Counted from the first letter of the stretch, positions 40,367 to 49,178 are shown. The stretch is DNA of 64,000 nucleotides from Amycolatopsis tolypomycina (GCF_900105945.1 NZ_FNSO01000004.1:5704001-5768000), one strand, 5' to 3'. The notes: generated by a model not told the origin, from the sequence alone. Translations and numbers: made by a program.

Positions 40367-40777
40367 GTGAACAATTTTGACCCGGCTTCGGCCGGAATGC
40401 CCGAAATCGCCCGGCGCGCGGCCGAGGCGAAGGCGCGGTTGCAGCGTGTCTCGGCGACCGCCACGAGTGCCGACGGGGCCGTCACGGTCACCGTCAACAC
40501 CGCCGGTGCGCTGCAGGAACTCACCTTCGGCCCGCGTGCCGACGAGCTGCCGCGGACCCGCCTGGCCCAGGCTGTCCTGGCCACCGCGCGCCGGGCGCAG
40601 GTCGACGCGGCGCAGCAGCTGACCGGCATCATGGCGCCGGTCGTCGGCGAAGGCAGCGAGGCGATGGAATTCCTGCGGGAACAGATTCCGGCGCCCGAAG
40701 TCCCCGCCGAAGAAGTACGCCGGAAACCGCCGTCCGACGACGACTTCGGCAGCCCGATCCTGCGCCGGGGGCTCTGA
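40367..40777 (+). CDS. YbaB/EbfC-family protein
   Basis: A 136-residue YbaB-like protein: helix (ARRAAEAKARLQRVSATATS), beta strands (AVTVTVNTAGALQELTFGPRA), and a long C-terminal helix. In actinomycetes such genes often head operons encoding EspC-type and WXG100-like proteins, as here. The GTG start has GAGGT just before it. Its stop overlaps the ATG of the next gene (TGATG). Nucleoid binding is shown for distant relatives, but here a role in type VII substrate handling is also possible. Confidence 0.85.
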   Translation: MNNFDPASAGMPEIARRAAEAKARLQRVSATATSADGAVTVTVNTAGALQELTFGPRADELPRTRLAQAVLATARRAQVDAAQQLTGIMAPVVGEGSEAMEFLREQIPAPEVPAEEVRRKPPSDDDFGSPILRRGL

Positions 40778-41103
40778 TGGCGGTGCAGGCCCTGAAGGTC
40801 GACTTCGACGTCCTCGGCGGCCACGAGGACGAGATCCGCGAGATCGCCGCCAAGGTCCAGCAGGCGCTCGACGCCGCCGGCACCGCGCAGGCCCTCGACT
40901 TCGACGCGTTCGGCCTGGTCGGCCAGGTCTTCGCGCTGCCCATCCAGGCGTGGGTCGACACCGCCGACAGCTTCCTCGCCGCGGCGGTCGAGGCCGGCCA
41001 CGAGGTCGCGGACCGGGTGAAGACCGCGCACACGGCGTTCCGCGAGCACGAGCACACGACGAAGTGCCTGATCGAAGGCATCGGCAAGGAGCTGCCCGCA
41101 TGA
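40777..41103 (+). CDS. EspC-like type VII secretion target
   Basis: A 108-residue, almost all-helical protein of the DUF2580/EspC group: helix 1 (LGGHEDEIREIAAKVQQALD), a turn with DFDAFGLVGQVF, and helix 2 with repeated Ala and His residues. EspC-type proteins are exported partners of ESX effectors. Overlaps on both sides (TGATG and ATGA) indicate tight coupling to the YbaB gene and the larger gene. No ESX core gene is in the window. Confidence 0.85.
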   Translation: MAVQALKVDFDVLGGHEDEIREIAAKVQQALDAAGTAQALDFDAFGLVGQVFALPIQAWVDTADSFLAAAVEAGHEVADRVKTAHTAFREHEHTTKCLIEGIGKELPA

Positions 41104-42284
41104 CCGAGAACGCGCTGGTCGCGACGGCCGAGCCGGCAGGTGGCTTCTGGAGCGGCATGGGCGACGGCTCGAAGGGCGAGCTGGACAACCTCAACGCGCA
41201 GACGGGCGGCGCCGGCATCTTCAGCGACGCCGCGTCGACGCTCACCGACGCCCGCAACGGCGACTGGGGCAACTTCGCCATGGACGTCGGCACGGACGCC
41301 CTCGACCTGCTCGGCGCGGCGATGGACCCGCTCGGGACACTGGCGAGCGCGGGGGTCGGCTGGCTGATCGAGCACATCAGCTTCCTCAAGGACGGCCTCG
41401 ACAAGCTCGCCGGCAAGCCCGAAGCCATCACCGCCAAGGCCGTGACCTGGACGAACATCGCGAAGCAGCTCACCGAGACGGCCGAGAGCTACGAGCAGCA
41501 GGCGCGCGAGGTCGGCCGGTCGTTCAGCGACTGCGGGTCGGCGGAGGCGTACCAGCGGACGGCCGAGAGCTACGTCGGCGTCCTGCGCGGCGCGGCTTCG
41601 CACGCCCAAGGCGCGTCGACGGCGATGAACGTCGGCGCGGCCCTGGTCGGCACCGAGCGCGGGCTGATCCGCGACATGATCTCGTCGTTCGTGGGCGAGC
41701 TGATCGTCAAGGCACTGGCCGCGCTGGCGGCGTCGTGGTGCACGTTCGGCGGGACGATCGCGGCGTTCATCGCGGACACGGTGATCGAGGGCGGGGTGCT
41801 GGCGGAGAAGATCAGCACGCGTATCGCGAAGATCGTCGAGAAGCTGGAAGCCCTGGCCAAGGGCGCGGGCAAGTCGAAGGCGGCCCTCGAAGGCGCGGCG
41901 AACGCCCTGAAGAAGGCGGGCAAGGCGGCCGACCGGATCGTGGACCGCAGCGTCGAGACGGCGGCGGGCATCGAGCGCCGGGCGAACGAGCTGAAGCAGG
42001 CGGGCCGCGAGGCGAAGTCGGCCGAGGAGACGGCCGAAGGCTGGAAGGACGCCTGGCGGGAGAAGGTCCCCGGCGGCGAGAAGCTGGAGGGCCCGGGCAA
42101 GGCGTACTCCGAAGACGGCCGCAGCGTGCTCAAGCCGGCCGCGTGGCAGCAGGCCGGCGGCTACCCGGGGTGGAAGCCCGCGGACACGGTCGGCGTGGTG
42201 ACCGAAGGCCGCCGCCAGGAGAACGAGCAGTTCGACCGGTACCACGAGGCCCGGGAGGCGTACGAGAAGGAGCACCCCGAATGA
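41100..42284 (+). CDS. WXG-like helical protein, putative type VII effector
   Basis: A 394-residue protein. Residues about 110-190 form a WXG100-like helical hairpin (TWTNIAKQLTETAESYEQQA, then FSDCGSAEAYQRTAESY), with GSAEAY in place of the W-x-G turn. Hydrophobic segments about 205-235 are followed by a Lys/Ala coiled coil (EKLEALAKGAGKSKAALEGA) and a polar C-terminus rich in Glu, Gly and Arg. No signal peptide. No toxin domain could be recognised at the C-terminus, and no obvious immunity gene follows unless the next gene serves. Coupled to both neighbours. Confidence 0.7.
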   Translation: MTENALVATAEPAGGFWSGMGDGSKGELDNLNAQTGGAGIFSDAASTLTDARNGDWGNFAMDVGTDALDLLGAAMDPLGTLASAGVGWLIEHISFLKDGLDKLAGKPEAITAKAVTWTNIAKQLTETAESYEQQAREVGRSFSDCGSAEAYQRTAESYVGVLRGAASHAQGASTAMNVGAALVGTERGLIRDMISSFVGELIVKALAALAASWCTFGGTIAAFIADTVIEGGVLAEKISTRIAKIVEKLEALAKGAGKSKAALEGAANALKKAGKAADRIVDRSVETAAGIERRANELKQAGREAKSAEETAEGWKDAWREKVPGGEKLEGPGKAYSEDGRSVLKPAAWQQAGGYPGWKPADTVGVVTEGRRQENEQFDRYHEAREAYEKEHPE

Positions 42285-42766
42285 TCGAGCGGGCCGAGGT
42301 GGAGCTGGCCAACCGCACCGGCCGGCTCCACCCGTCGCAGCGCGGCAAGCTGCTCGACTTCAACTTCTGGACCGCAGCGGTGCTGGTGATCGCCGGGCTG
42401 GTGCTCGCCGCGATCGCGGTCGCCGACGGTGCGGCGGCCGCCGCACTCCCGATCCTCGCGGTCACCGCCTGGTTCGCGTTCGTCTGCGGGCGGCGGCTGG
42501 CGGAGGTCGGCAGCGGGCGGCTGGTCGTGGTCACCGGCTGGACCCACGACTTCGGGAAGGTGCACGGCAGGCGGCCCGAGCGCGGGCAGTACCCGATCTA
42601 CCTGTACACCGTCATGGAACGGATGTGGTTCACCTACCTGGTGGTCCAGGACCACAGCTTCCGCCTCGACGACCGCAAACTCCGCGCGCGGATCCAGGCG
42701 GAGCGGACCAACGCCGTCTACCTGACCCCGCGCACGAAGACGCTGATCAACGTCCTCCCGGCCTAG
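42281..42766 (+). CDS. Small membrane protein, last gene of the type VII-like operon
   Basis: A 161-residue protein with two membrane helices (residues about 28-45 and 50-65) and a cytoplasmic C-terminal domain containing MERMWFTYLVVQDHSFRLDD. The layout resembles small PH-like or DUF-type membrane proteins that accompany ESX effectors; I do not recognise the family. The ATG overlaps the upstream stop (ATGA). Its stop overlaps the convergent aldo/keto reductase end by four bases. It could be an immunity or anchoring partner; nothing decides this. Confidence 0.65.
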   Translation: MIERAEVELANRTGRLHPSQRGKLLDFNFWTAAVLVIAGLVLAAIAVADGAAAAALPILAVTAWFAFVCGRRLAEVGSGRLVVVTGWTHDFGKVHGRRPERGQYPIYLYTVMERMWFTYLVVQDHSFRLDDRKLRARIQAERTNAVYLTPRTKTLINVLPA

Positions 42767-43614
42767 ACCGCCTTCGTGAGGGCGTCGAACTCGGCGTCGG
42801 TCAGCTCGATGTCCGCGGCGGCGACGTTGTCCTCGAGGTGCGCGACCGAGGACGTCCCCGGGATCGGCAGCACGACCGGCGACCGCTTGAGCAGCCACGC
42901 CAGCGCGAGCTGCGACGGCGTCGCGTCGTGCTCCTTCGCCAGCGTGGTCAGCGGGCTGTCCGGACCGGCCAGTGCCCCGGTGGCCAGCGGGAACCAGGGG
43001 ATGAACGCGACGCCGTGCTCGGTGGCGTGCGCCAGCAGGGGCTCGGCGTCGCGGTTGGCCAGGTTGAACAGGTTCTGCACGGAGACGATCTCCGCGGTCT
43101 GCTGTGCCTCGACGAGCTGGTCGACGTCGACCTCGGACAGGCCGATGTGCCGGATCTTGCCCTCGTCCTGCAGCTTCTTCAGCTCCCCGACCTGCTCGGC
43201 CACCGGCACCTTCGGGTCGATCCGGTGCAGCTGCAGCAGGTCGATCCGGTCGACGCCGAGGTGACGCAGGCTCAGTTCGACCTGCTGGCGCAGGTACTCG
43301 GGCCGGCCGACCGGGGTCCACTGGCCAGGGCCCTGGCGGGTGAACCCGGCCTTGGTCGCGATGACCAGGTCGTCGGCGTACGGGTGCAGCGCCTTCTTGA
43401 TCAGCAGGTCGGCGACGAACGGGCCGTAGGCGTCGGCGGTGTCGATCAGGTTCACGCCCAGCTCGACCGCCCGCCGCAGCACGCGGACGGCCTCGTCGGG
43501 GTCCTTCGGGTCGCCCCAGACGCCCGGCCCGGTGAGCTGCATCGCGCCGTACCCGAGGCGGGTGACCGGGAGGTCGCCGCCGATGGTGAAGGTGCCGGAG
43601 TTCTTCGCGCTCAT
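42763..43614 (-). CDS. Aldo/keto reductase
   Basis: A 283-residue NADP-dependent oxidoreductase of the AKR superfamily. The catalytic tetrad is present: Asp and Tyr in NLIDTADAYGPFVAD, Lys in VIATKAGFTRQGPG, and His in LLQLHRIDPKVP. The cofactor site is the C-terminal LPIPGTSSVAHLEDNVAA. The TIM-barrel length is normal. Substrate unknown. It stands alone on this strand, convergent with the type VII-like operon and separated from mmsA by a strong terminator. Confidence 0.93.
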   Translation of the reverse strand: MSAKNSGTFTIGGDLPVTRLGYGAMQLTGPGVWGDPKDPDEAVRVLRRAVELGVNLIDTADAYGPFVADLLIKKALHPYADDLVIATKAGFTRQGPGQWTPVGRPEYLRQQVELSLRHLGVDRIDLLQLHRIDPKVPVAEQVGELKKLQDEGKIRHIGLSEVDVDQLVEAQQTAEIVSVQNLFNLANRDAEPLLAHATEHGVAFIPWFPLATGALAGPDSPLTTLAKEHDATPSQLALAWLLKRSPVVLPIPGTSSVAHLEDNVAAADIELTDAEFDALTKAV

Positions 43615-43629
43615 TGCTTCGTCCTAACG

Positions 43630-43675
43630 TCGTCCGCGGGTCCCCCTGGTGCCAACCCGGCGGACCCGCGGACGA
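43630..43675. terminator. Terminator hairpin after mmsA
   Basis: TCGTCCGCGGGTCC (43630-43643) pairs perfectly over 14 bases with GGACCCGCGGACGA (43662-43675), loop 18 bases, starting eight bases past the mmsA stop on the minus strand. This isolates mmsA from the aldo/keto reductase. Confidence 0.8.
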
Positions 43676-43682
43676 TTCCCGG

Positions 43683-45173
43683 CTAGGAGTTGCGCGGGAA
43701 GCCGAGGTTCACCCCGGCGTGCGAGGTGTCCGGCCACCGCGAGGTGACCACCTTCGTCCGGGTGAAGAAGTGGAACCCCTCCGGCCCGTAGGCGTGGCTG
43801 TCGCCGAACAGCGAGTCCTTCCAGCCGCCGAACGAGTAGTAGCCGACCGGGACCGGGATCGGGACGTTGACCCCGACCATGCCCACCTCGACCTCGTTCT
43901 GGAACCGCCGCGCGGCCGCGCCGTCGCCGGTGAAGATGGCCGTGCCGTTGCCGTACGGGTTGGCGTTGATCAGCTCCAGCGCCTCGTCGTAGGAAGCCGT
44001 GCGCGCCACCGACAGCACCGGGCCGAAGATCTCGTCCGTGTAGATCGACATCGCCGGGCGGACGTGGTCGAACAGCGTCGGGCCGAGCCAGAAGCCGTCG
44101 CCGGGCACCTCGATCCCGCGGCCGTCGACCACCAGGGAGGCGCCCGAAGACACCCCGGCGTCCACATAGGACGAGACGCGGGCGTGGTGCGCCGCCGTCA
44201 CCAGCGGGCCCATCTCCGACGACGGGTCGCGGCCGTCGCCGACGCGCAGCCGGCCCATCCGCTCGGCGATCTTCGCCACCAGCGCGTCGCCGACCGGGTC
44301 GACGGCCACGACCACGGACACCGCCATGCACCGCTCCCCCGCCGAGCCGAACCCGGCCGACACCGCCGCGTCCGCGGCCAGGTCGAGGTCGGCGTCCGGC
44401 AGCACCACCATGTGGTTCTTCGCCCCGCCGAGCGCCTGCACGCGCTTGCCGTGCCGGGTCCCGGTCTCGTAGACGTACCGCGCGATCGGCGTCGACCCGA
44501 CGAACGAGATCGCCTTGACGTCGGCGTGTTCGAGGAGCCCGTCCACGGCCACCTTGTCGCCGTGCAGCACGTTCAGCGCGCCGGCGGGCAGCCCGGCCTC
44601 GGCGAACAGCTCCGCGATGAACACCGCCGCCGACGGGTCCTTCTCACTCGGCTTCAACACGACGGTGTTTCCGCAGGCCAGCGCGTTGGGCACGAACCAC
44701 AGCGGCACCATGGCCGGGAAGTTGAACGGCGAGATCACGCCGACCACGCCGAGCGGCTGGGCGATCGAATAGACGTCGACGCCGGTCGAGGCGTTCTCGC
44801 TGAACCCGCCCTTGAGCAGCTGGGCGGCGCCGCAGGCGAACTCGACGTTCTCGATCGCGCGGGCGATCTCGCCCGCCGCGTCGGACTCGACCTTCCCGTG
44901 CTCGCTCGTGATGATCTTCGCCAGCTCGTGCTTGCGGGCGGACAGCAGCTCGCGGAAGGCGAACAGCACGCGCGTCCGGCCGGCCAGCGACGTCCCGCGC
45001 CAGCCGGGCAACGCCGCCTTGGCCGCGGCGACGGCGGCTTCGACCTCGGCGTCACCGGCGAAGTCGACGTGCGCCCTGACCTGCCCGGTGGCCGGGTCGA
45101 ACACCTCGCCGGTCCGCGCGGCGGTCCCGCCGAACGGCTTGCCGTCGATCCAGTGGCTGATGCGGTCGGTCAC
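43683..45173 (-). CDS. mmsA: CoA-acylating (methyl)malonate-semialdehyde dehydrogenase
   Basis: A 496-residue aldehyde dehydrogenase of the MmsA/IolA group. The NAD-binding segment PLGVVGVISPFNFPAMVPLW, the substrate-binding FVGSTPIARYVYE, and the catalytic Cys in GFGSAGERCMAVSVVVAV are clear. It lacks the usual catalytic glutamate context, having ALGGAKNHMVV, the mark of CoA-dependent members that give acetyl-CoA from malonate semialdehyde. It is divergent from a PucR regulator. It is a plausible last step of beta-alanine breakdown from the pyrimidine pathway encoded at 51-56 kb. Confidence 0.92.
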   Translation of the reverse strand: MTDRISHWIDGKPFGGTAARTGEVFDPATGQVRAHVDFAGDAEVEAAVAAAKAALPGWRGTSLAGRTRVLFAFRELLSARKHELAKIITSEHGKVESDAAGEIARAIENVEFACGAAQLLKGGFSENASTGVDVYSIAQPLGVVGVISPFNFPAMVPLWFVPNALACGNTVVLKPSEKDPSAAVFIAELFAEAGLPAGALNVLHGDKVAVDGLLEHADVKAISFVGSTPIARYVYETGTRHGKRVQALGGAKNHMVVLPDADLDLAADAAVSAGFGSAGERCMAVSVVVAVDPVGDALVAKIAERMGRLRVGDGRDPSSEMGPLVTAAHHARVSSYVDAGVSSGASLVVDGRGIEVPGDGFWLGPTLFDHVRPAMSIYTDEIFGPVLSVARTASYDEALELINANPYGNGTAIFTGDGAAARRFQNEVEVGMVGVNVPIPVPVGYYSFGGWKDSLFGDSHAYGPEGFHFFTRTKVVTSRWPDTSHAGVNLGFPRNS

Positions 45174-45274
45174 GGCAGGCACTCCTCGCACTCGGCAACA
45201 TCCCGTCACGAGTCTCCGGGCGGGCGCCACGCCAGGCCATCGGCAACGTGTACGGACTCGCCACCGCGGCCGTA

Positions 45275-45282
45275 CAGTCTGT
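45275..45282. promoter_or_regulatory. ACAGACTG word and -10 candidate between mmsA and pucR
   Basis: CAGTCTGT on the plus strand is ACAGACTG on the minus strand. The same word occurs twice upstream of the pyrimidine operon (51031 and 51062). It overlaps TACAGT (45273-45278), a candidate -10 for pucR. No good -35 accompanies it. Possible PucR operator, for both directions. Confidence 0.5.
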
Positions 45283-45312
45283 CCCCTGCCGCTGATCACA
45301 CTCCGAGGAGCC

Positions 45313-46950
45313 ATGTACCCGACCGTCGCCGAGGTCCTCGCGCTGCCGGTGCTGCGCCAGGGCCGCCCGCACGTCGTCGCCGGCGCCGCCGGGCTGGACG
45401 CGCCGGTGCGCTGGGCGCACGTCGCCGAGGTCGCCGACATCGCGCACCTGCTGCGCGGTGGTGAGCTGGTGCTGACCACCGGCGTCGCCCTGCCGGACGA
45501 CGGCCCGGCGCTGGCCCGGTACGTCGCCGACCTGGCCGGGGTCGGCGCGGCCGGCGTCGTGGTCGAGCTGGTCCGGCACTGGAGCGACAAGCTGCCCGCC
45601 GCGCTGGTCGACGCGGCCGAGGAGCACGGGCTGCCCTTGGTGACGCTCTCGCGGGAGACGCGGTTCGTGAGCGTCACCGAAGCGGTGAACGGCCAGATCG
45701 TCGACGCCCAGGTCGCCGAGCTGCGCGCCGCCGAGCGCGTGCACGAGACGTTCACCGCCCTGACGGTCGCGGGTGCCGAACCCGGCGTCGTCCTGGGCGA
45801 GGTCGCCCGGCTCACCGAGCAGCCGGTGGTGCTGGAGACGCTGTCGCACGAGGTCCTCGCCTACGACGCGGCCGGCACCGACCCGGCCGAGCTGCTCACC
45901 GGCTGGCCGTCCCGGTCGCGGGTGGTCCAGGTCGGCGAGCGGACCGGCTACCACCCGGGTTCGGGCTGGCTGGTGACCGTGGTCGGCGCGCGCGGGCACG
46001 ACTGGGGGCGGCTGATCCTCGTCTGCGCCGACCAGCCGCCGCACCGCCACCGGGTGGTCGCCGAGCGGGCCGCGTCCGCGCTGGCCGTGCACCGGCTGGT
46101 CGCCAAGGATTCCGACGGTCTCGAACGCCAGGCCCACCGCGCGGTGCTCGCCGAGCTGCTCGCCTCGCCCGCGCCGACGGCGGAGCTGCTGGCCCGCGCG
46201 TCGGCGCTGGCCGTGCCGCTGCCCGGGCGGCAGCTGGTCGGGCTGGCCGTGCGGCCGCGGCTGACCGGCACCGGACGCCCCGCGCTGTCGACCCCACCGG
46301 TGCTGCGCGAGCTGGCCGAGGCGACGGTGCTGGCGGCCCGGCGCGCGAAAGTGTCGGCACTGGTGGCGACGGACGACCTCGGCGTGCGGGCGCTGATCGC
46401 GCTGTCCCCGGAGGCGAACGCCGACGCGGTGCTGCACCGGCTCGCCACCGACGTCCACGAGGCCCGCGGCAGCGCGCCGGGCGTGCTCGCGGTCGGCACG
46501 ACGGTGGCGTCTCCGGCCGAAGCCCGCCGGACGTTGCTGGAGGCGAGCCAGGTCGCGGCGGCGGCACTGGGCGCGGGCGCGGAGCGGGTGGTGCACCGGT
46601 TGTCCGACGTCCGCCTGCGCGGCCTGCTGCACCTGCTCTCCGGCGACGAGCGCGTGACGGCGTTCGCTTTCCGCGAGCTGGGCCCGCTGCTGCAGCGCGA
46701 CGCGGCATCGGGCAGCCGGCTCGTCCAGGCGTTGCGGCACTACTGCGAGCAGGGCGGCAACAAGTCGGCGGCGGCCGCGGCGGCGCACACGTCCCGGACG
46801 GCCTACTACCAGCAGCTCGCCCGGATCGAGCAGGTCCTCGGTGTCCGGCTGGAGGACCCGGAGTCGATGTTGTCGCTGTATGTGGCGCTGCTGGCGTGGG
46901 ACCTCACCCGGCCGAGCGAAGAAGACTCACCCGGACGTGCCGTGCAGTGA
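45313..46950 (+). CDS. PucR-family transcriptional regulator
   Basis: A 545-residue activator. The N-terminal PucR domain (residues 1-125, MYPTVAEVLALPVLRQGRPH, GELVLTTGVALPDDG) is followed by a GAF/GGDEF-like centre and a C-terminal HTH_30 (ALRHYCEQGGNKSAAAAAAHTSRTAYYQQL). GAGGAG precedes the ATG. PucR proteins control purine, pyrimidine and amino-acid-like degradation. Divergence from mmsA and the shared ACAGACTG word suggest it governs mmsA and the pyd operon at 51 kb. Confidence 0.92.
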   Translation: MYPTVAEVLALPVLRQGRPHVVAGAAGLDAPVRWAHVAEVADIAHLLRGGELVLTTGVALPDDGPALARYVADLAGVGAAGVVVELVRHWSDKLPAALVDAAEEHGLPLVTLSRETRFVSVTEAVNGQIVDAQVAELRAAERVHETFTALTVAGAEPGVVLGEVARLTEQPVVLETLSHEVLAYDAAGTDPAELLTGWPSRSRVVQVGERTGYHPGSGWLVTVVGARGHDWGRLILVCADQPPHRHRVVAERAASALAVHRLVAKDSDGLERQAHRAVLAELLASPAPTAELLARASALAVPLPGRQLVGLAVRPRLTGTGRPALSTPPVLRELAEATVLAARRAKVSALVATDDLGVRALIALSPEANADAVLHRLATDVHEARGSAPGVLAVGTTVASPAEARRTLLEASQVAAAALGAGAERVVHRLSDVRLRGLLHLLSGDERVTAFAFRELGPLLQRDAASGSRLVQALRHYCEQGGNKSAAAAAAHTSRTAYYQQLARIEQVLGVRLEDPESMLSLYVALLAWDLTRPSEEDSPGRAVQ

Positions 46951-46978
46951 TCGGCTGCGGACGGCCGATGACACCGAT

Positions 46979-47341
46979 ATGGCCCTAATCCCCTTCGCAG
47001 CCTGTTTGATGAGCCTCGGCTGTCTCGCGCCGGCACACCCGCCGGCCTCGGCGCTGCAGCTGACCACCCACGACACCGCCGGCCGGATCGGCGCGGTGGC
47101 CCTGACGTGCGACCCGGCGGGTGGCACGCACCCGAAGCGCGACAAGGCGTGCGCGGTGCTGTCGGCGGCCGGGGGTGACTTCTCGCGGATCACCGCGCGG
47201 CACCAGGCGTGCACGCTGATCTACGCCCCGGTGGACGTGACGGCGACCGGGACCTGGCGCGGCAAGCCGGTGTCGTTCCGCACGACGTACGCCAACCGGT
47301 GCGAGGCCGATCGCGATTCGGACGAGGTCTTCGCGTTCTGA
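46979..47341 (+). CDS. Secreted subtilisin inhibitor-like protein (SSI family)
   Basis: A 120-residue precursor. Residues 1-25 are a signal peptide, followed by the SSI domain. Family features: LTCDPAGGTHP, four cysteines at 44, 58, 78 and 108 (two disulfides), GTWRGKPVSF and C-terminal VFAF. By alignment with Streptomyces SSI (CPMVYDPV) the reactive bond is Leu80-Ile81 in CTLIYAPV, so the inhibitor should favour subtilisin or chymotrypsin-like proteases. The ATG at 46979 lies just past the pucR stop on the same strand. A terminator follows. Confidence 0.88.
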   Translation: MALIPFAACLMSLGCLAPAHPPASALQLTTHDTAGRIGAVALTCDPAGGTHPKRDKACAVLSAAGGDFSRITARHQACTLIYAPVDVTATGTWRGKPVSFRTTYANRCEADRDSDEVFAF

Positions 47342-47350
47342 ACGCGCGGA

Positions 47351-47385
47351 AGCCGCCGGGCCGCCCCCACGACGGCCCGGTGGCT
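47351..47385. terminator. Bidirectional terminator after the SSI gene
   Basis: AGCCGCCGGGCCG (47351-47363) pairs with CGGCCCGGTGGCT (47373-47385), one mismatch, loop nine bases. It lies ten bases past the SSI stop and 40 past the end of the convergent DUF4173 gene. Confidence 0.7.
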
Positions 47386-47425
47386 CCCGCGTAACTCTTA
47401 ACCACGCGCTGCTCGCCGGTCCGGT

Positions 47426-49093
47426 TCAGCGGCACGGCGTGACGGGGCCGAACGTCACATCGCGCGCCGCCGAGCGGCCGAGGTTCCAGGCCGGCCAGCC
47501 GTCCGGGGTGTCGTCACGGAGCACCTGCCGCAGCACGCACGAGCGCAGCGGTTCCGCCAGGCGCGCCGAGACGACCGGGACCACGTCGGCGGAGAAGCCG
47601 GCCAAGTAGCGGTCGTCCAGTGGCTTGCCGGCCGCCGCGCGGTCGAGGTTGGCCTCGGCGATGAGCCGTTCCGGGTCGAGCACGGCGAGCACGAGCAGCG
47701 CCGCCGCGGCCGTGCCGATCGCCGCGCGCGGCAGCCACGCCGGCCGCAGCCGGACCAGCGCGGCCAGCACCAGCACGAACACCGCCCCGAACCACAGTTC
47801 GCAGACCTCGACCAGCAGCCGCAGCACGGTGAAGCCGTACGCCTGCTGGTATGTCCACATGCGACTCAACGCCGAGCCGACGAGCACCAGGCTCAGTGCG
47901 CTGAGCGTCCCGAGCAGCACGCGCTGCCGGAGCCGGTCGCCCTTCGTCGCGTCCGGTGCCCACCGCAGTGCGGCGGCCACGATGGCCAGGGTCAGCACGG
48001 TGACGGCGCACAGCTGCCAGAACCCGCCGCGGGCGTACTCCGCCGACGTCAGGTTGCCGGTGCGCAGGACGTATTCGGTGCCGCCGAACAGCACGACCAG
48101 CCGGACCCCGACGAAGGCCCCGAAGAGCAGCACGAGGACGCCGAGCGGGACCGTCCACTCCAGACCGTACTTGGTCCGGTGTGGACGGACAGCCGAAGCC
48201 CGCGGCTCGGGCGCGGCGAGGAAGTAGCACGCCCCGGCGGCAACCAGGGTGACGACGGCGAAGACGACGCACCACCGCACCAGCGTCGCAACGCTGAGAT
48301 CGGGAAGCACGGCGTTGACAACGGCGGCGAAGGCGGCATCGGCACTGGCCAGCAGCGGCACGAAGACCCCGACGAGCGCGGCGGCGGCGAGCACGGCGAG
48401 CGCGATCCGCCGGGCCACCCCGTCCCGCCGGCCGGCGAACTGCCCGGCCCCGCGCGCGACCCACGGAACGGCCCGGAAGGCCTCGATCGGAACGGCGAAC
48501 ATGTCGTAGAGGACGGAGTGCACGGTCCGTTCCCCGACGACGGAGAGCGACCCGGCAACAACGGCGGCGACGACGCAGAGGGTGAACAGCCACCCCGACG
48601 CCCGCACGAACCCGACGGCGAGCAGCGCGAGCGCGAGCCCGGCCCAGGCGCCATTCCGCCAGGTGAGGGCACTGGAGCCCTCTTCCCGCGACCGCCGATC
48701 AGCCACGACGACAGCGGCGACGACGGCCAGCCCGGAGAGCAGCCACCCGATCCCAGGCCGGTCGACGGGCAGCAGAAGGGCTCCGGCAGCACCCGCCAGC
48801 CCGGAGGCGGGCAGAACGGCGGAGGCCATCGGGACAACGACGAACTTCGGCGGCGGCACCGGCCGCAGGAGAACGGGCGGAGCAGCCACGGCAACCCCAC
48901 CGGCGCCGATCGGCGCACCATCGGCCACCCCACCAGCCGCGGCCGGTGTGCCGGCCCCAGCCGCCCCGCCAACGCCGACCGGCGCACTACCGGCCCCCGC
49001 CCCCCGCACCGCCCGCTTCCCCCGCGGCACCTTCCCCGGCTCCCCGACCCCACCCACACTGCTCTTCGGCATCTCAGCCCACTTTCCGTTCAC
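47426..49093 (-). CDS. DUF4153/DUF4173 membrane protein
   Basis: A 555-residue protein. Residues 1-75 are a low-complexity Gly/Ala/Pro tail. About 11-13 membrane helices fill residues 80-480. The pattern GERTVHSVLYDMFAVPIEAF and VLPDLSVATLVRWCVVF is that of the DUF4173 family. The C-terminus (DPERLIAEANLDRAAAGKPL) is typical: a final outer or cytoplasmic segment with DxxRLIAxxNxxR. Function unknown. It begins at GTG 49093, possibly 49072. Confidence 0.8.
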   Translation of the reverse strand: MNGKWAEMPKSSVGGVGEPGKVPRGKRAVRGAGAGSAPVGVGGAAGAGTPAAAGGVADGAPIGAGGVAVAAPPVLLRPVPPPKFVVVPMASAVLPASGLAGAAGALLLPVDRPGIGWLLSGLAVVAAVVVADRRSREEGSSALTWRNGAWAGLALALLAVGFVRASGWLFTLCVVAAVVAGSLSVVGERTVHSVLYDMFAVPIEAFRAVPWVARGAGQFAGRRDGVARRIALAVLAAAALVGVFVPLLASADAAFAAVVNAVLPDLSVATLVRWCVVFAVVTLVAAGACYFLAAPEPRASAVRPHRTKYGLEWTVPLGVLVLLFGAFVGVRLVVLFGGTEYVLRTGNLTSAEYARGGFWQLCAVTVLTLAIVAAALRWAPDATKGDRLRQRVLLGTLSALSLVLVGSALSRMWTYQQAYGFTVLRLLVEVCELWFGAVFVLVLAALVRLRPAWLPRAAIGTAAAALLVLAVLDPERLIAEANLDRAAAGKPLDDRYLAGFSADVVPVVSARLAEPLRSCVLRQVLRDDTPDGWPAWNLGRSAARDVTFGPVTPCR

Positions 49094-49118
49094 GTTTGCG
49101 AATACCGGCGGCCCGAAA

Positions 49119-49178
49119 CGCCATGAAAGAGTCGTTCACAACGTCTGGCGTCATGAACGACTCGTTCATGACATCGCC
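49119..49178. repeat. Tandem pair of 30-base repeats (family B, second locus)
   Basis: Units at 49119-49148 and 49149-49178 contain ATGAAAGAGTCGTTCACAAC and ATGAACGACTCGTTCATGAC. They match the pair at 11174-11233 in length and core. Located between a DUF4173 gene and a sensor kinase. Confidence 0.85.
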
